The position numbers and the translations under genes were made by a program. The notes beneath the pieces were generated by a model. That model saw only the letters and a program-made list of their open reading frames with translations. It did not search any database and was not told where the DNA came from. Shown here piece by piece: positions 29,025 to 38,158 of a DNA stretch of 64,000 nt. Within the stretch, counting starts at the first letter, position 1; every line of letters begins with the position of its first letter. The stretch is from assembly GCF_910592395.1 (NCBI RefSeq), contig NC_088325.1:5301501-5365500 (forward strand), given 5' to 3'. Source of the stretch: Lineus longissimus (lineage: Eukaryota > Nemertea > Pilidiophora > Heteronemertea > Lineidae).

Positions 29025-29363
29025 TTACTCAATTTGCAATGAAGGTGCTTTTTTCATTTCTTTTGGGATATCTCGCCATCGTCTACGGGTCAACATATGG
29101 TCTAAATAAGTGCCAACAATAGCCCACCATGTTTCTAATTTGGTGAAACTGTCATTCACCGATGTCTCAAGTTGATCCACTTTAAGATTGACATTAGTCA
29201 CTGTCATAACGCCAGCATCCAACTGATCTAATTTATTTTGAACTTCAACAGATTGCACATTAAACCTGTTTTTAACCTTGAGGATGTCTTCTTTTATATT
29301 CTCAATAGCTGATGCTTGACCCTCTTGTTTAACGTTAAACTTAATCGTACACATGTTAGTCAT
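29025..29363 (-). CDS. Small coiled-coil protein
   Basis: A 112-residue protein starting at TTTAAATAAATGACT, read opposite to its neighbours between integrase and major capsid. Residues 15-80 form a heptad-rich coiled coil (Q-N-K-L-D-Q-L-D, L-K-V-D-Q-L-E-T-S-V). The tail is basic with R-R-R-W-R. It has no membrane segment. The consensus start motif argues that it is a real gene even though it is small and alone on this strand. Confidence 0.6.
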   Translation of the reverse strand: MTNMCTIKFNVKQEGQASAIENIKEDILKVKNRFNVQSVEVQNKLDQLDAGVMTVTNVNLKVDQLETSVNDSFTKLETWWAIVGTYLDHMLTRRRWRDIPKEMKKAPSLQIE

Positions 29364-29395
29364 TTATTTAAAATAAATTTTTCCCTTTAAATAAA

Positions 29396-30613
29396 ATGGA
29401 AACTTCTTATGGACGTTATCTTGATCCTTACAGATCAGACAAATATCCCAAAGGCTTAAAAGCCAAACGGAATTATGAGGTCATTACACATAATCCTAAT
29501 TCTGTCAATCCAGGGGAAAACCTTTATGTGAAAATACCGAAGCTTGAAAAAGGACAAATGATTGTCCCTGAGAGTATGAAACTCACGTTTAAACTTTCTA
29601 CCACATCAAAAGTAAGCAATGCAGCCAATGCAGCTGCTGCTACATTTGTAGCTAATGTGGGTAGAAATATTGTAGAAAGAATCACAACAAGGTTGGGTGG
29701 AAAAACCATGAGTGAGGTGGATAAAGCCTTTATCTACCTCACCTTCAAGGATTTTTGGCTCACCGAAAAACAGCGAAAAAATCGTGTACAACAAGGAGTT
29801 GTGAAAGATCAGCGAAAAGATGGCATTAAAACCGCTTTTGAGGATCGTTACTGCATTCCCATTGAATCAGAACTATTTTATACCCATACCCCCTTTTATC
29901 CCTCAGCGATTTTGGAGTCTATTGAGTATAACATCAAATTTAATGATGCAAAGTATGTGGTAGCAGGAACAGCTACGAATAAAACCTATGCTGTGACGGA
30001 TATTCAGCTTGAATATGAAACAGTCACCTCAGATGTCCTGGCTGAAACCATTGAATATGTTTATAACTCTGAGATGAAATTTATGTTTGAAGACATCCAT
30101 CTTTTGAAGACAGAGTCAATTGGAACAAATAAACGGGTGAATATCAATGTAGATGTCAATCGTGCCTCAACAAAAGGTATTCTATTATTTTTCCAAAAAA
30201 CATTTAGTGACTATGATTCTGAAAAAACAAGTTTTCAAAATCCTGATGTGACGAATGTGACCATTACTTCAGAAGGAATTGCTCACTGTATATTCAAGTC
30301 AGGGTTGAAAGCCTATAATCAGTTTGATGAAATCAAACGGCATTATATGACGGAAGATATGAAGCAAACGGAAGAATGCATGATGGATGTTGAAAAATTC
30401 TACGAGAAACAAAAATATGGCTTGTATATTGATCTGAGAAGTACACAGGATAACACAGTACATGGATCAGGAACAGCCATGAGCAATATCAAACATGGTT
30501 TACAACTTGAACTTACCAGAAGTTCTGACACAGAATATGATATGCTAGTCTATATTGTAGCTGATGGTTTGGTAGGACTTGAGAATATGAAAGTGAAGGG
30601 CATTGTACATTAA
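29396..30613 (+). CDS. Major capsid protein, double jelly-roll type
   Basis: A 405-residue intact ORF starting at AAATAAAATGGAA, divergent from the coiled-coil gene with 32 bp between starts. Alternating strand-rich composition runs throughout. An early I-P-K-L-x-K-G-Q-M-I-V-P-E-S block is followed by V-G-R-N-I-V-E-R-I-T-T-R-L-G-G. A mid-protein F-Y-P-S-A-I-L and I-Q-L-E-Y-E follow, then a C-terminal L-Y-I-D-L-R-S-x-x-D-N-T-V-H-G-S-G. I recall this pattern from major capsid candidates of Maverick-like elements in cnidarians. Position next to the packaging ATPase supports it. It would form the hexon-like shell with the penton at 18357. Confidence 0.8.
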   Translation: METSYGRYLDPYRSDKYPKGLKAKRNYEVITHNPNSVNPGENLYVKIPKLEKGQMIVPESMKLTFKLSTTSKVSNAANAAAATFVANVGRNIVERITTRLGGKTMSEVDKAFIYLTFKDFWLTEKQRKNRVQQGVVKDQRKDGIKTAFEDRYCIPIESELFYTHTPFYPSAILESIEYNIKFNDAKYVVAGTATNKTYAVTDIQLEYETVTSDVLAETIEYVYNSEMKFMFEDIHLLKTESIGTNKRVNINVDVNRASTKGILLFFQKTFSDYDSEKTSFQNPDVTNVTITSEGIAHCIFKSGLKAYNQFDEIKRHYMTEDMKQTEECMMDVEKFYEKQKYGLYIDLRSTQDNTVHGSGTAMSNIKHGLQLELTRSSDTEYDMLVYIVADGLVGLENMKVKGIVH

Positions 30614-30625
30614 TGTGTAAAATAA

Positions 30626-31231
30626 ATGAATTATTGTGATGTTCCATTCAATATGCTAGTGTCCGGCATGACTGACTGTGGGAAAACCTATTTTATCCTA
30701 GATCTTCTTGAAAAAGAATTTCAGAAAAAATTTGACTTAATCCTTATCTTTTGCCCTACCATTGATATGAATAAAACCTATCGTGTCAGATCTTGGATTG
30801 AACACGATGACTATATTTTTATTTACCCACCTCAACATGTGCAAGAAAATTTAAACCAATGTTTAGAACATGCGATTGACATGTTTAAAGATGAACAGGA
30901 GCAAACTTTGTTTATCATTGACGACTGTGCGAACTATTGGGATGCGAAAAATAAATCCACCAAACTAACTGAATTAGCCTTCTCTTGAAGACATTTTGGT
31001 TTATCAGTTTGGCTCTTAACTCAAAAATATAATGCGATTTGCAAAGATTTTAGAGACAACTGTAAGCATATGGTGATCCATACGTTGAACGACCAATGTT
31101 CTCTGGATCAAGTGTTTAAAGAAAACCGCTGCATCCCTATGAGCGAAAAAGCAGCAGTTCTTGAACAGATTGATAGCGGAAAGCGGCTTGTACTACGCAG
31201 AACACAACCGTTTGATTATAAAATGTTGTGA
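30626..31231 (+). pseudogene. Packaging ATPase (FtsK/HerA, A32-like) with an in-frame TGA
   Basis: ATG 30626 is within AAAATAAATGAAT, 13 bp after the capsid stop. The frame has Walker A GMTDCGKT at residues 14-21 and a hydrophobic Walker B ending I-I-D-D near residue 98. TGA at 30986-30988 interrupts in the conserved segment after L-A-F-S, and the same frame continues 81 codons through a typical sensor region (S-V-W-L-L-T-Q) to TGA 31229-31231. It drives DNA into capsids in this virus-like group. The stop falls in the middle of the core fold, so the truncated product is unlikely to work. Confidence 0.88.
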
Positions 31232-31239
31232 TAAAATAA

Positions 31240-31665
31240 ATGGACACAGTAGTTGACATTAACATTTCAAATCCTGATGATTCTGTGACAGAGATGCGGT
31301 CAGAACTCTTGACACATTATCAAAGCGGTCTGTTAACAAAATTAGGCATGAAAGTGTCTGAAGCAACTATTAAAAAAGCAAGTAGGAAAAATCTTGAAAA
31401 AATGTACAATGAATATCAAACACGTTATAATACGCAAATTGCAGATGAACTGGTCTCCAATTTATTATTCGCTTACACGCAAACTGTGAGAGTTATGTTT
31501 CCAAATTTAGATCAGAAAAAACTTCATGAAAAATTAAATAACAATATCATCATCAACAGCGAAATAAAAAAACAATTGGGTTATTATATGAATCCAACTC
31601 TTCTGGCTGTAGGATCTATCGCAGCCAATACCGCAGAATATGTTCTACCTGTCACGGAAGACTAA
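31240..31665 (+). CDS. Small helical protein shared with element A (C-terminal part of 3140-3952)
   Basis: A 141-residue intact ORF starting at AAAATAAATGGAC, 8 bp after the ATPase stop. The body is helix-rich with the YQTR motif and a weakly hydrophobic C-terminal helix (about 118-135, PTLLAVGSIAANTAEYVL). It aligns by eye with the C-terminal domain of the element A gene at 3140-3952, minus the latter's Gln/Asn-rich head. Its place after major capsid and ATPase suggests a virion role. Confidence 0.6.
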   Translation: MDTVVDINISNPDDSVTEMRSELLTHYQSGLLTKLGMKVSEATIKKASRKNLEKMYNEYQTRYNTQIADELVSNLLFAYTQTVRVMFPNLDQKKLHEKLNNNIIINSEIKKQLGYYMNPTLLAVGSIAANTAEYVLPVTED

Positions 31666-31694
31666 ATTTTATAAAAGGAAATCTCTTATAAAGT

Positions 31695-32383
31695 TTAATT
31701 AGGCCATGACATCACATCAAAGAGTTTATAATAGGTGTTCAGCGCAGGGGTTGGTTTGACCACTTGAATTTCTAAGTGATAGAAATCCATGAGACGTTGT
31801 AACACAATTTTATCCATAAAAAAGTTTTTACGTTTGTGTAAGGCTTTCATGGTTTCAAATTTTTGAATGAGCATGGTGTAATTTTTTTTCATTTTTTCTT
31901 TCACGTCAAACGATATGGGGTATGTATTTAGTAATTTTTCAAAATCTGCTTGTTTTGACGTGGTGGATGTGAAGATATGTGTTTGATCCATACCATACCA
32001 TACAGAAACAAGTGGACTTTTTTGAAGGGCATTCCTCCAAATACGATGTTCATCTACAGAATAACATTGACTGCACACCACTTCCCACTCATACAGATCA
32101 TAGTCTGTGCTGAAACAATCATGACATATCCACCCGTTACAAAAAAGTCTCACATACTGACTGATGATTTTAATTTTATCCATGAGTGTTGTGACACCCT
32201 TTAAATCGGATGGGTGAAATGCTGTCTCTGTGATGGACTCCATGTTGGTTGGAATCTGTTCTAATGTGTCAAACGTTAAAAGAGGTTTAATTTTTGGTAT
32301 GATTTTTGGTTCAGGGGTTAAAAGTTTCTTTCGCGTATCAAAAGAGAGGTAAGGTAATAGATCTCGATAGATAGAACGATCAT
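31695..32383 (-). pseudogene. Zinc-ribbon protein, possibly a late-transcription-factor-like protein
   Basis: An ORF of 182 residues from ATG 32243 is in frame with about 44 further upstream codons. The consensus start AATAAATG at 32381-32383 is one frame off, implying a one-base indel near the 5' end. A zinc ribbon (C-H-D-C and C-S-Q-C about 15-20 residues apart) precedes a helical region ending with K-I-V-L-Q-R-L-M-D-F-Y and L-N-T-Y-Y-K-L-F. Zinc ribbon followed by helices with a Y-Y-K motif loosely resembles VLTF3-type late transcription factors of large DNA viruses. I rate that as a hypothesis, notable because the element uses a late-promoter-like start motif. Confidence 0.5.
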
Positions 32384-32457
32384 TTATTCTTTTTCAAAAA
32401 TTCATTAAATAGTGTAACTTTATAAGAACATAACACCTTCTTATAAAGTAACCCATT

Positions 32458-32871
32458 TTATCCTTGCACTAATTTAAACGCGTAATACTTTTTCCCTTTA
32501 GGTTTTCCTAAAGATATTATGTAGTTCAAGTTAGGATTCGCTTCTAAATCTCGTTTGATCAACGATGTTGAAAAAGTTTTCAAGGGCTGCAGCTTTCTAT
32601 ATTTTAGAGTGAGAATTAACGCCTCTCCGTGTTTGGTTATTTTCTGCTCCTTCCCTACAATCTTATACCATGTGTTTAAAGGAACCTCTTTCCATGTGAT
32701 TAACTCTGATTCTGCAGGTATAATTTTGGTATCTAATTCGCTTTCCGAAAGATAGTTCTCTTCTTCGGATGAATAATCTTCTATATGTGAAAGTTCATCT
32801 TCGGATGAGGTATAGTCTGCTAGATTGTTATTTTTTGAATATCTAGCGGTGTGTCTGATGATATGGGTCAT
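32458..32871 (-). CDS. TIR-encoded protein, right copy
   Basis: A second copy of the 137-residue ORF at 17374-17787, transcribed inward from the right arm. It is identical except for Ala in place of Thr near residue 131 in the translations, plus a few silent changes. Having one copy in each arm makes gene dosage two per element and lets the arms be homogenised by copying. See the left copy for the domain description. Confidence 0.7.
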   Translation of the reverse strand: MTHIIRHTARYSKNNNLADYTSSEDELSHIEDYSSEEENYLSESELDTKIIPAESELITWKEVPLNTWYKIVGKEQKITKHGEALILTLKYRKLQPLKTFSTSLIKRDLEANPNLNYIISLGKPKGKKYYAFKLVQG

Positions 32872-33689
32872 TTTCTATATAGAAAAATCTATTAGATTAT
32901 CGTTTTTAAAGCGACGCGAGCGGTTTGTAGGATTGTGGTTTGTAGGATCGTAGTTCAGCGAGTGGTTAGTAGAATTGTTGTTCAGCGAGCGAAGCGAGCG
33001 GTTTGTAAAATAGTTTGACTACTGTTTGACTGTGAGTCGCTCTTCAATTTTGAAGAGCGGTTTTAACTGGTGTTTGACTGTTGTAAAATAGTTTGACTAC
33101 TGTTTGACTGTGAGTCGCTCTTCAATTTTGAAGAGCGGTTTTAACTGGTGTTTGACTGTTGTAAAATAGTTTGACTACTGTTTGACTGTGAGTCGCTCTT
33201 CAATTTTGAAGAGCGGTTTTAACTGGTGTTTGACTGGGAAAAAATGAAAGGAAATGAGAGAAGTTGTGCGATGTGTTGACTGGTGTTTGACTGAGGAAAA
33301 AATTTAAGAAAATGAGAGAAGTTGTACGATGTGTTGACTGGTGTTTGACTGAAGAAAAAATTTATGGAAATGAGAGAAGTTGTACGATGTGTTGACTGGT
33401 GTTTGACTGAAGAAAAATAAATAATGTCTTGACTAGGATTTGACTGAATAATGTTTTGACTAGGATTTGACTGAATAATGTTTTGACTAGGATTTGACTG
33501 AATAATGTTTTGACTAGGATTTGACTGAATAATGTTTTGACTAGGATTTGACTGAATAATGTTTTGACTAGGATTTGACTGAATAATGTTTTGACTAGGA
33601 TTTGACTGAATAATGTTTTGACTAGGATTTGACTGAATTAAAACCTAGTCAAACCTAGGGTGAGCTAGAACTCTCACTTTTACACTACT
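32458..33689 (-). repeat. Right terminal inverted repeat of Maverick B, 1232 bp
   Basis: Inverted copy of 16475-17787 with eight rather than eleven 27-bp units and only scattered substitutions. It carries the second copy of the 137-residue gene. Confidence 0.9.
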
Positions 33690-33695
33690 GAAACA
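33690..33695. repeat. Right 6-bp target-site duplication of Maverick B
   Basis: GAAACA immediately follows the terminal CACTACT, identical to the left copy. Six base pairs is the standard Maverick duplication length. Confidence 0.92.
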
Positions 33696-34441
33696 TGTCA
33701 ACATGGGTATCAAAATGAAGGTCTATTGGGGTACTTTAACATTGCATAGTTTTTGGGCCCCTTAACGAACCGTGGGACCCCCCAGGGAGGGTCAAAAAGG
33801 GCAAAAGTGGAAACTTTGACCGCCTACCATGAGCTTCATGGGCACCGCATGTGGATAAAAACTGTTTTATTCGACAGTACTCACATAGACCCTTTCATAG
33901 ATACCCATGACGACACCCTTGGGCAAAAGGTTTTCGAGATCTTAAATTTGGAGCCTAAAAAGGGGTCAAAATTACTATCTCGGCAACCCTTACCCCGAGA
34001 GTGTTGTCATGGGTATCATTTTGAAGGTCTATACGATTACTGTCAAATAAAACAGTTTTTATCCATTTATAGTCCCTATGAAGATCGTCGGACAGGGTCA
34101 AAGTTACCACTTTTGCCCTTTTTGACCCCCCCTGGGGGGTCCCACGGTTCGTAAAGGGGGCCAAAAACTATGCAATGTTAAAGTACCCCCATAGACCTTC
34201 ATTTTGATACCCATGTTGACATGTTTCGATGACATCGACTTTTGACCCCTACTTTGGGACCACTAGGCCCTATTAAGGGTCTCATTTCTGACTTAATGTG
34301 CAACTTTACGCGGGAGAAAAATAGATTTTTGAAATCAGCACCCCCATATTACCCAAAAACGACTGTTTTCAATTTGCCCGCTAATTTGTCAAACGAAATC
34401 CTTTTTCTAGACACATTTTTGCCACTCGTCCCATGGCCTAA
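33696..34441. repeat. Right part of the foldback element with an intact arm
   Basis: It contains the rest of arm one, the centre near 33955 and the whole of arm two. The stretch around 34215-34222 reads, on the minus strand, GATGTCATCGAAACATGTC. This is the pre-insertion version of the Maverick target. Short open frames in both orientations are artefacts of the palindrome. Confidence 0.8.
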
Positions 34442-34640
34442 TTGTTTCTAGTGGTTCATGCAGGGACAATCTCATAGCATAAAGTGTTAGTGGAGTTGTG
34501 ATACTGACAGGAGACTGTCATGGCATAACGTAGTCGACTCAGTGGTGGGGAAAAGTCTGACAGTGCCCATGCCACGGAGAGAGTCAAACTATGTTTCATG
34601 CATTGCGTGCTGAATTGTGACAGGGAGCCTAAAACACGTG
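34442..34640. repeat. Continuation of the satellite array
   Basis: One to two diverged units with GAGTTGTGATACTGACAGGA and CTGTCATGGCATAAC, matching 14340-16262. Confidence 0.6.
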
Positions 34641-34708
34641 TTATGGGTGCTTCAATGTCCCGTTTTGAATACACAAAATAAACTGATGATGATTGTTTTT
34701 TAAAGCTG

Positions 34709-34930
34709 AATACTGTAAACGCTGCAATAAGTGGCCTTCGTGGGAAGTAAGAAAAGGCCTGTCTAGATTTTTATCCATTCATGATAAGTCGAAGCGTGGT
34801 AAAAGCTAACTTGGTCCATTGAAATGCAACTCTTGCTTTTGATATGATGTATCAATCAAAATGGTACCATCAAAATACAGGCCTTTTCTGATTTCCCGCA
34901 GCAGCCACTTATTGCAACGTTTACAGTATT
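34709..34930. mobile_element. 222-bp MITE
   Basis: Imperfect terminal inverted repeats of about 50 bp: AATACTGTAAACGCTGCAAT and AAGTGGC on the left, mirrored by GCCACTTATTGCAACGTTTA and CAGTATT on the right. Both inner ends reach AGGCCT. A related pair with TACTGTAAACC ends lies at 50936-51107. No target duplication could be fixed. Confidence 0.65.
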
Positions 34931-36198
34931 TTCAGACATTCATATCAAGTATTATTATAAGTTTGGGTTATTAGTGGTACATGTCGGAGTTTTATTTTTC
35001 ATGATGTACATGGAATTGGATGGATTTACCAGAGTCAGGTTGAACTGAATCGGGTAAACAGCATAGTCTAAGTTAGAGGTTATATGGTAACATGTTAGGT
35101 GATATACGCTTCAAGTGCATATTTTGTGGTCGAGTTTAAGTTTTTTTAAGAGACTTTGCGTCCTCCCGTCTTTTGTGCAAATAAATTGTGAAACTTTAAA
35201 TCATTCACTTTACCGAAATTGGACAAACGCATCAGCCAGAACATGAAGAATATGTGCGCTTTGAATTCAAAAACATTATTACTCCTATTTTAGAGTGCTC
35301 CGAAACCTTTGTCAAACTACCCCCATACGCCACGAGTACTTGCGTGTGACAAATAATAGCCAATGCGAGTGCTCGTAGACGAGATATCTCCCGTGGTCGC
35401 GCGTAGCAGCGATTATAGACGAGATTTGAATCGGACGTTTGCGGGCTGCTTTAAAAACAAAAATTAGGAAAGTCACAGTATTTTCTTCTTCTTTATATAT
35501 GTTTGTGAAGTAAATCCCTGATACAGGATTCATACTTCGATGCTTAGGCCACTTTTCTCAACTCCTACCCTATTCTGAAACGTGCGCTCAACAAGCTGTC
35601 ACTGCTCCTGATTAATCAGGTATATACCAGTAGTTTTATAGGCCCATGGACATTCTCAAAACAGCCAACCGTCTTCATAGTACGGGTTTACATGTCAAAA
35701 ACATATAATCGGAACTCACCTTGAATTGTAGACTCAAATAGCTAAAAAAGCTAGTGCCTAGTAACATGAATTCATTTTTACTTGGTGTAAAGGGCTTGAA
35801 AGAGTTAAAAACAAAACCTCTTGTTTACATTTTCCATGCTCGAAACAGTTTGTGAACCATTCACAAACGACAATTCTACCTGAAGTAGCCCCCCTGTGGT
35901 GGCAATCTTGGCGAAAATATAGAACTCCCCACCAACTCACCAAGACTGGGTGAGAGTATCTAATTTCATTGGCCAAGTGAATTGCCGGACCGTTCACATA
36001 AGATAAGATATCTGCAGTCAATTAAATTAATCACCATTGGCCAATTTTTCTTGGACAGACACCCAATGGCATTATTTCATGTTTTTATGCATTTTTAGGA
36101 CTGATTCCATGGTTTAGCACAGGTTACATTGTTTCACTGATTCCAAGTTTTATCAACCATAATGTACAATGAGAACGCGTGATACACTATGTCAGGGT
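34931..36198. other. Intergenic stretch with no recognisable gene
   Basis: No family motifs, long ORFs or extended repeats. The sequence CCAATGGCATTATTTCATG to GGTTTA at 36063-36118 resembles the ends of the Mutator-like repeat that follows and may be a fragment of another copy. Confidence 0.45.
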
Positions 36199-36207
36199 AT
36201 GATAAAT

Positions 36208-37716
36208 GGTAGGTGATAAAGCTTGGAAACAGAGAAACCTTGGAACCAGTGATAAACCTTGGAATAGTCAGTACTAAACCGTGGAATTACTGTGCAAGTA
36301 CCGCGTGAAATCGGGTGCGTTCCTTCCACGATTTATACCCTTCCAACTGCCAATCTCGTCCCAGCTGACTTTATTGATAGCAATTTGCCAATTGTTCCAG
36401 AAACCACCTTTTTGTGGAGGATGACGTCATCATGGAATGCATTTGAAATGCGTTGTTGTCGTTAAAAAATAAACTTATATTCATGACGGGCCGCAATTAC
36501 AAATATCTAATGATTTCTTTTCAATGAAAGCAAAATGAAGGTTTTGTGATTGTATACTAAAATAAAACGTTTTTATTAGAAGAATCATTTTGTATGTATA
36601 ATGCTCTTATTAAGCTTGGTAGATAGGACAAACATGCACACGGGAATCACTAAAAAATGTGTCCGCTTAGAACTGGTGACATCACGAAAATATCTCTACA
36701 TCCCTCGATGTGTACATGAAAATATACGAAATCGCTCACCGTGAAGGTATTTGTTCACATTTTTCATCTCCAAACCCGGCTAAATCCTTCGGTAATAAAT
36801 CTTCTTATACGTTTCTTGTCATGTTTAGATGATGTACGGATAAGTGCCAGCCGGTACTGCATGATGTAGTCAATCTTCTCTGTATCACCCTGCTTGATCA
36901 CACCGCTCCGTAGTTCAATTAGGCCCCGTGTGGTGGCGTAGTAAGCGGAGCGCTGATTGGTCCATATTATGTGTGTGTGCTGTGCGTGTCGTCACGTTTA
37001 TGCCCCTATTTGGGAGATCAGTTATGTACACTGGAGGCGAGGTACGACTAGGTTGTTCTAAAATATACAGTGTTGAATTGGATATGCGACTGATTTCTAA
37101 ACTACCGTGAGACAAGACCACTAATGAATATTCATAGGTTGGAGGGTCGAGGCCTATCAATTAGACGAGTGCATGTTTTTAACTCTCAAGTACATATTTG
37201 GAGAGGTATTGAAAAAATATTTGCTGTGGCAAGTCTACAGATATAAAGAAATTATTTGATGAAAAAATTAATTTCGAATTTTGCTAATTTGGTAATAGGG
37301 GGCGTGTTTTGAGTTTTTTCTGCCAGTTGGCTGAAAAGAGTGGAAATATCAAAGTCTGTCTAATTTGTCGATTATCAAAAAATTTCCGTGGTCAATCACC
37401 AGTTTATTTTTCACCATTTACTTGCCCGGCTGTCCGGAATATCAGATCAAAATTTTAGATTCACAACCGCACGCATTATTTGATGCGTCGCGGTCAAACA
37501 TTGCCAATTTAACTGCTAAAAGGCTTAAAAAATCAATTTTGGTCTTGCCTCCCGTCTAATTCCGATCTGATCATGCAAATATAAGCTCCAAATATTGATT
37601 CATAACCACCTTTCCGTTCCAATGGCATTATTTCATGTTTTATGCATTTTTAGGACTGTTTCCAAGGTTTATCACTGGTTCCGAGGTTTCACTGTTTCCA
37701 AGCATTATCACCTACC
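36208..37716. mobile_element. Mutator-like non-autonomous element, copy 1, 1509 bp
   Basis: Ends are GGTAGGTGATAAAGCTTGG and CCAAGCATTATCACCTACC, with further sub-terminal repeats of the AACCTTGGAA / TTCCAAGGTTTATCA type. The 9-bp direct repeat ATGATAAAT flanks it at 36199-36207 and 37717-37725. No transposase is encoded. The internal sequence matches copy 2 (62599-63606) in reverse orientation except for about 440 extra bp near 37113-37556. Nine-bp duplications with long inverted ends fit Mutator-like elements. Confidence 0.8.
37113..37556. mobile_element. Insertion nested in Mutator-like copy 1
   Basis: Extra block absent from copy 2, with ends GAGACAAGACCA and the mirrored TGGTCTTGCCTCC. 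Its interior (TTTGGAGAGGTATTGAAAAA, GGCAAGTCTACAGATATAAA) recurs around 59955-60020 in the Ig gene region, so it is an independent dispersed repeat. Confidence 0.6.
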
Positions 37717-37725
37717 ATGATAAAT

Positions 37726-38158
37726 GTGTATGGCTACATACGCTGCATATATACATGCAGAAACACTGCGTACAATCCCGTGAATATACTAATCTGCTGA
37801 TGCTACATGGAGTTTATGCTTGTCCTACCGATTAAAGCTCCGGGGTTGGTACAATCAATTAAGGTTCTCATATCTAGTGGTTGAAAGGTCGAGTGCCTCT
37901 GTGCAAGCTTTATATACCTCGAATTTTAAACTCGTGATCGCGATATATTCCAGTATATATTACACACACACCGGGAAGCATTTTGTTTTAAACATGGGAT
38001 CGTATTGATGATGTTTTTAATCGTTTAATTACAAACATGCATGCATGCAGTGCCTGTCTGTGTAAAAGTTCGAATTGTCCAGGATAAAGTGTATTGGGGG
38101 CAAATGTTTATGATACATGATACTAAAGGCGGTCACAGACTACACACTGTTTAAATTT
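37726..38158. other. Intergenic stretch with no recognisable gene
   Basis: No ORF or repeat that I can support. Confidence 0.4.

Larger units (their letters stand above)
16475..33689. mobile_element. Complete Maverick/Polinton element B, 17.2 kb
   Basis: Termini are AGTAGTGTAAAAGTG and its complement (AG...CT ends as in other Mavericks). They are flanked by the 6-bp target duplication GAAACA (16469-16474 and 33690-33695), and terminal inverted repeats are about 1313 and 1232 bp. Genes include protein-primed polymerase B, integrase, major and minor capsid proteins and a packaging ATPase, the defining Maverick set. No adenain-like cysteine protease is recognised. Genes from 17.9 to 21.5 kb run leftward and most of the rest rightward from a shared AT-rich gap. 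Several genes have single stops or frameshifts, so the copy is probably not autonomous now. Confidence 0.95.
16267..34441. mobile_element. Foldback (large palindromic) element, interrupted by Maverick B
   Basis: Outer ends are GGCCATGGGACGAGTG at 16267 and its complement ending at 34441. Removing the Maverick leaves about 954 bp (16267-16474 plus 33696-34441) whose two halves are near-perfect inverted repeats centred near 33955. For example, the segment around TGTCAACATGGGTATC at 33696 is mirrored at 34203-34220, and GGTCAAAAAGGGCAAAAG is mirrored near 34100-34130. There is no coding capacity. A solo end of the same family lies at 54636-54692. It sits inside the satellite array. Confidence 0.8.

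Noticed and set aside
20716-30988. In-frame TAA codons as evidence that TAA encodes glutamine in element B
   Set aside because: TAA is the normal terminator of most intact genes in the same element, and one lesion is TGA. Decay is simpler.
33753-34451. Pairs of mirror-image ORFs in the foldback element
   Set aside because: They arise because both arms of a palindrome are open by chance. No domain or codon pattern is present and they are broken in the other copy at 54636.
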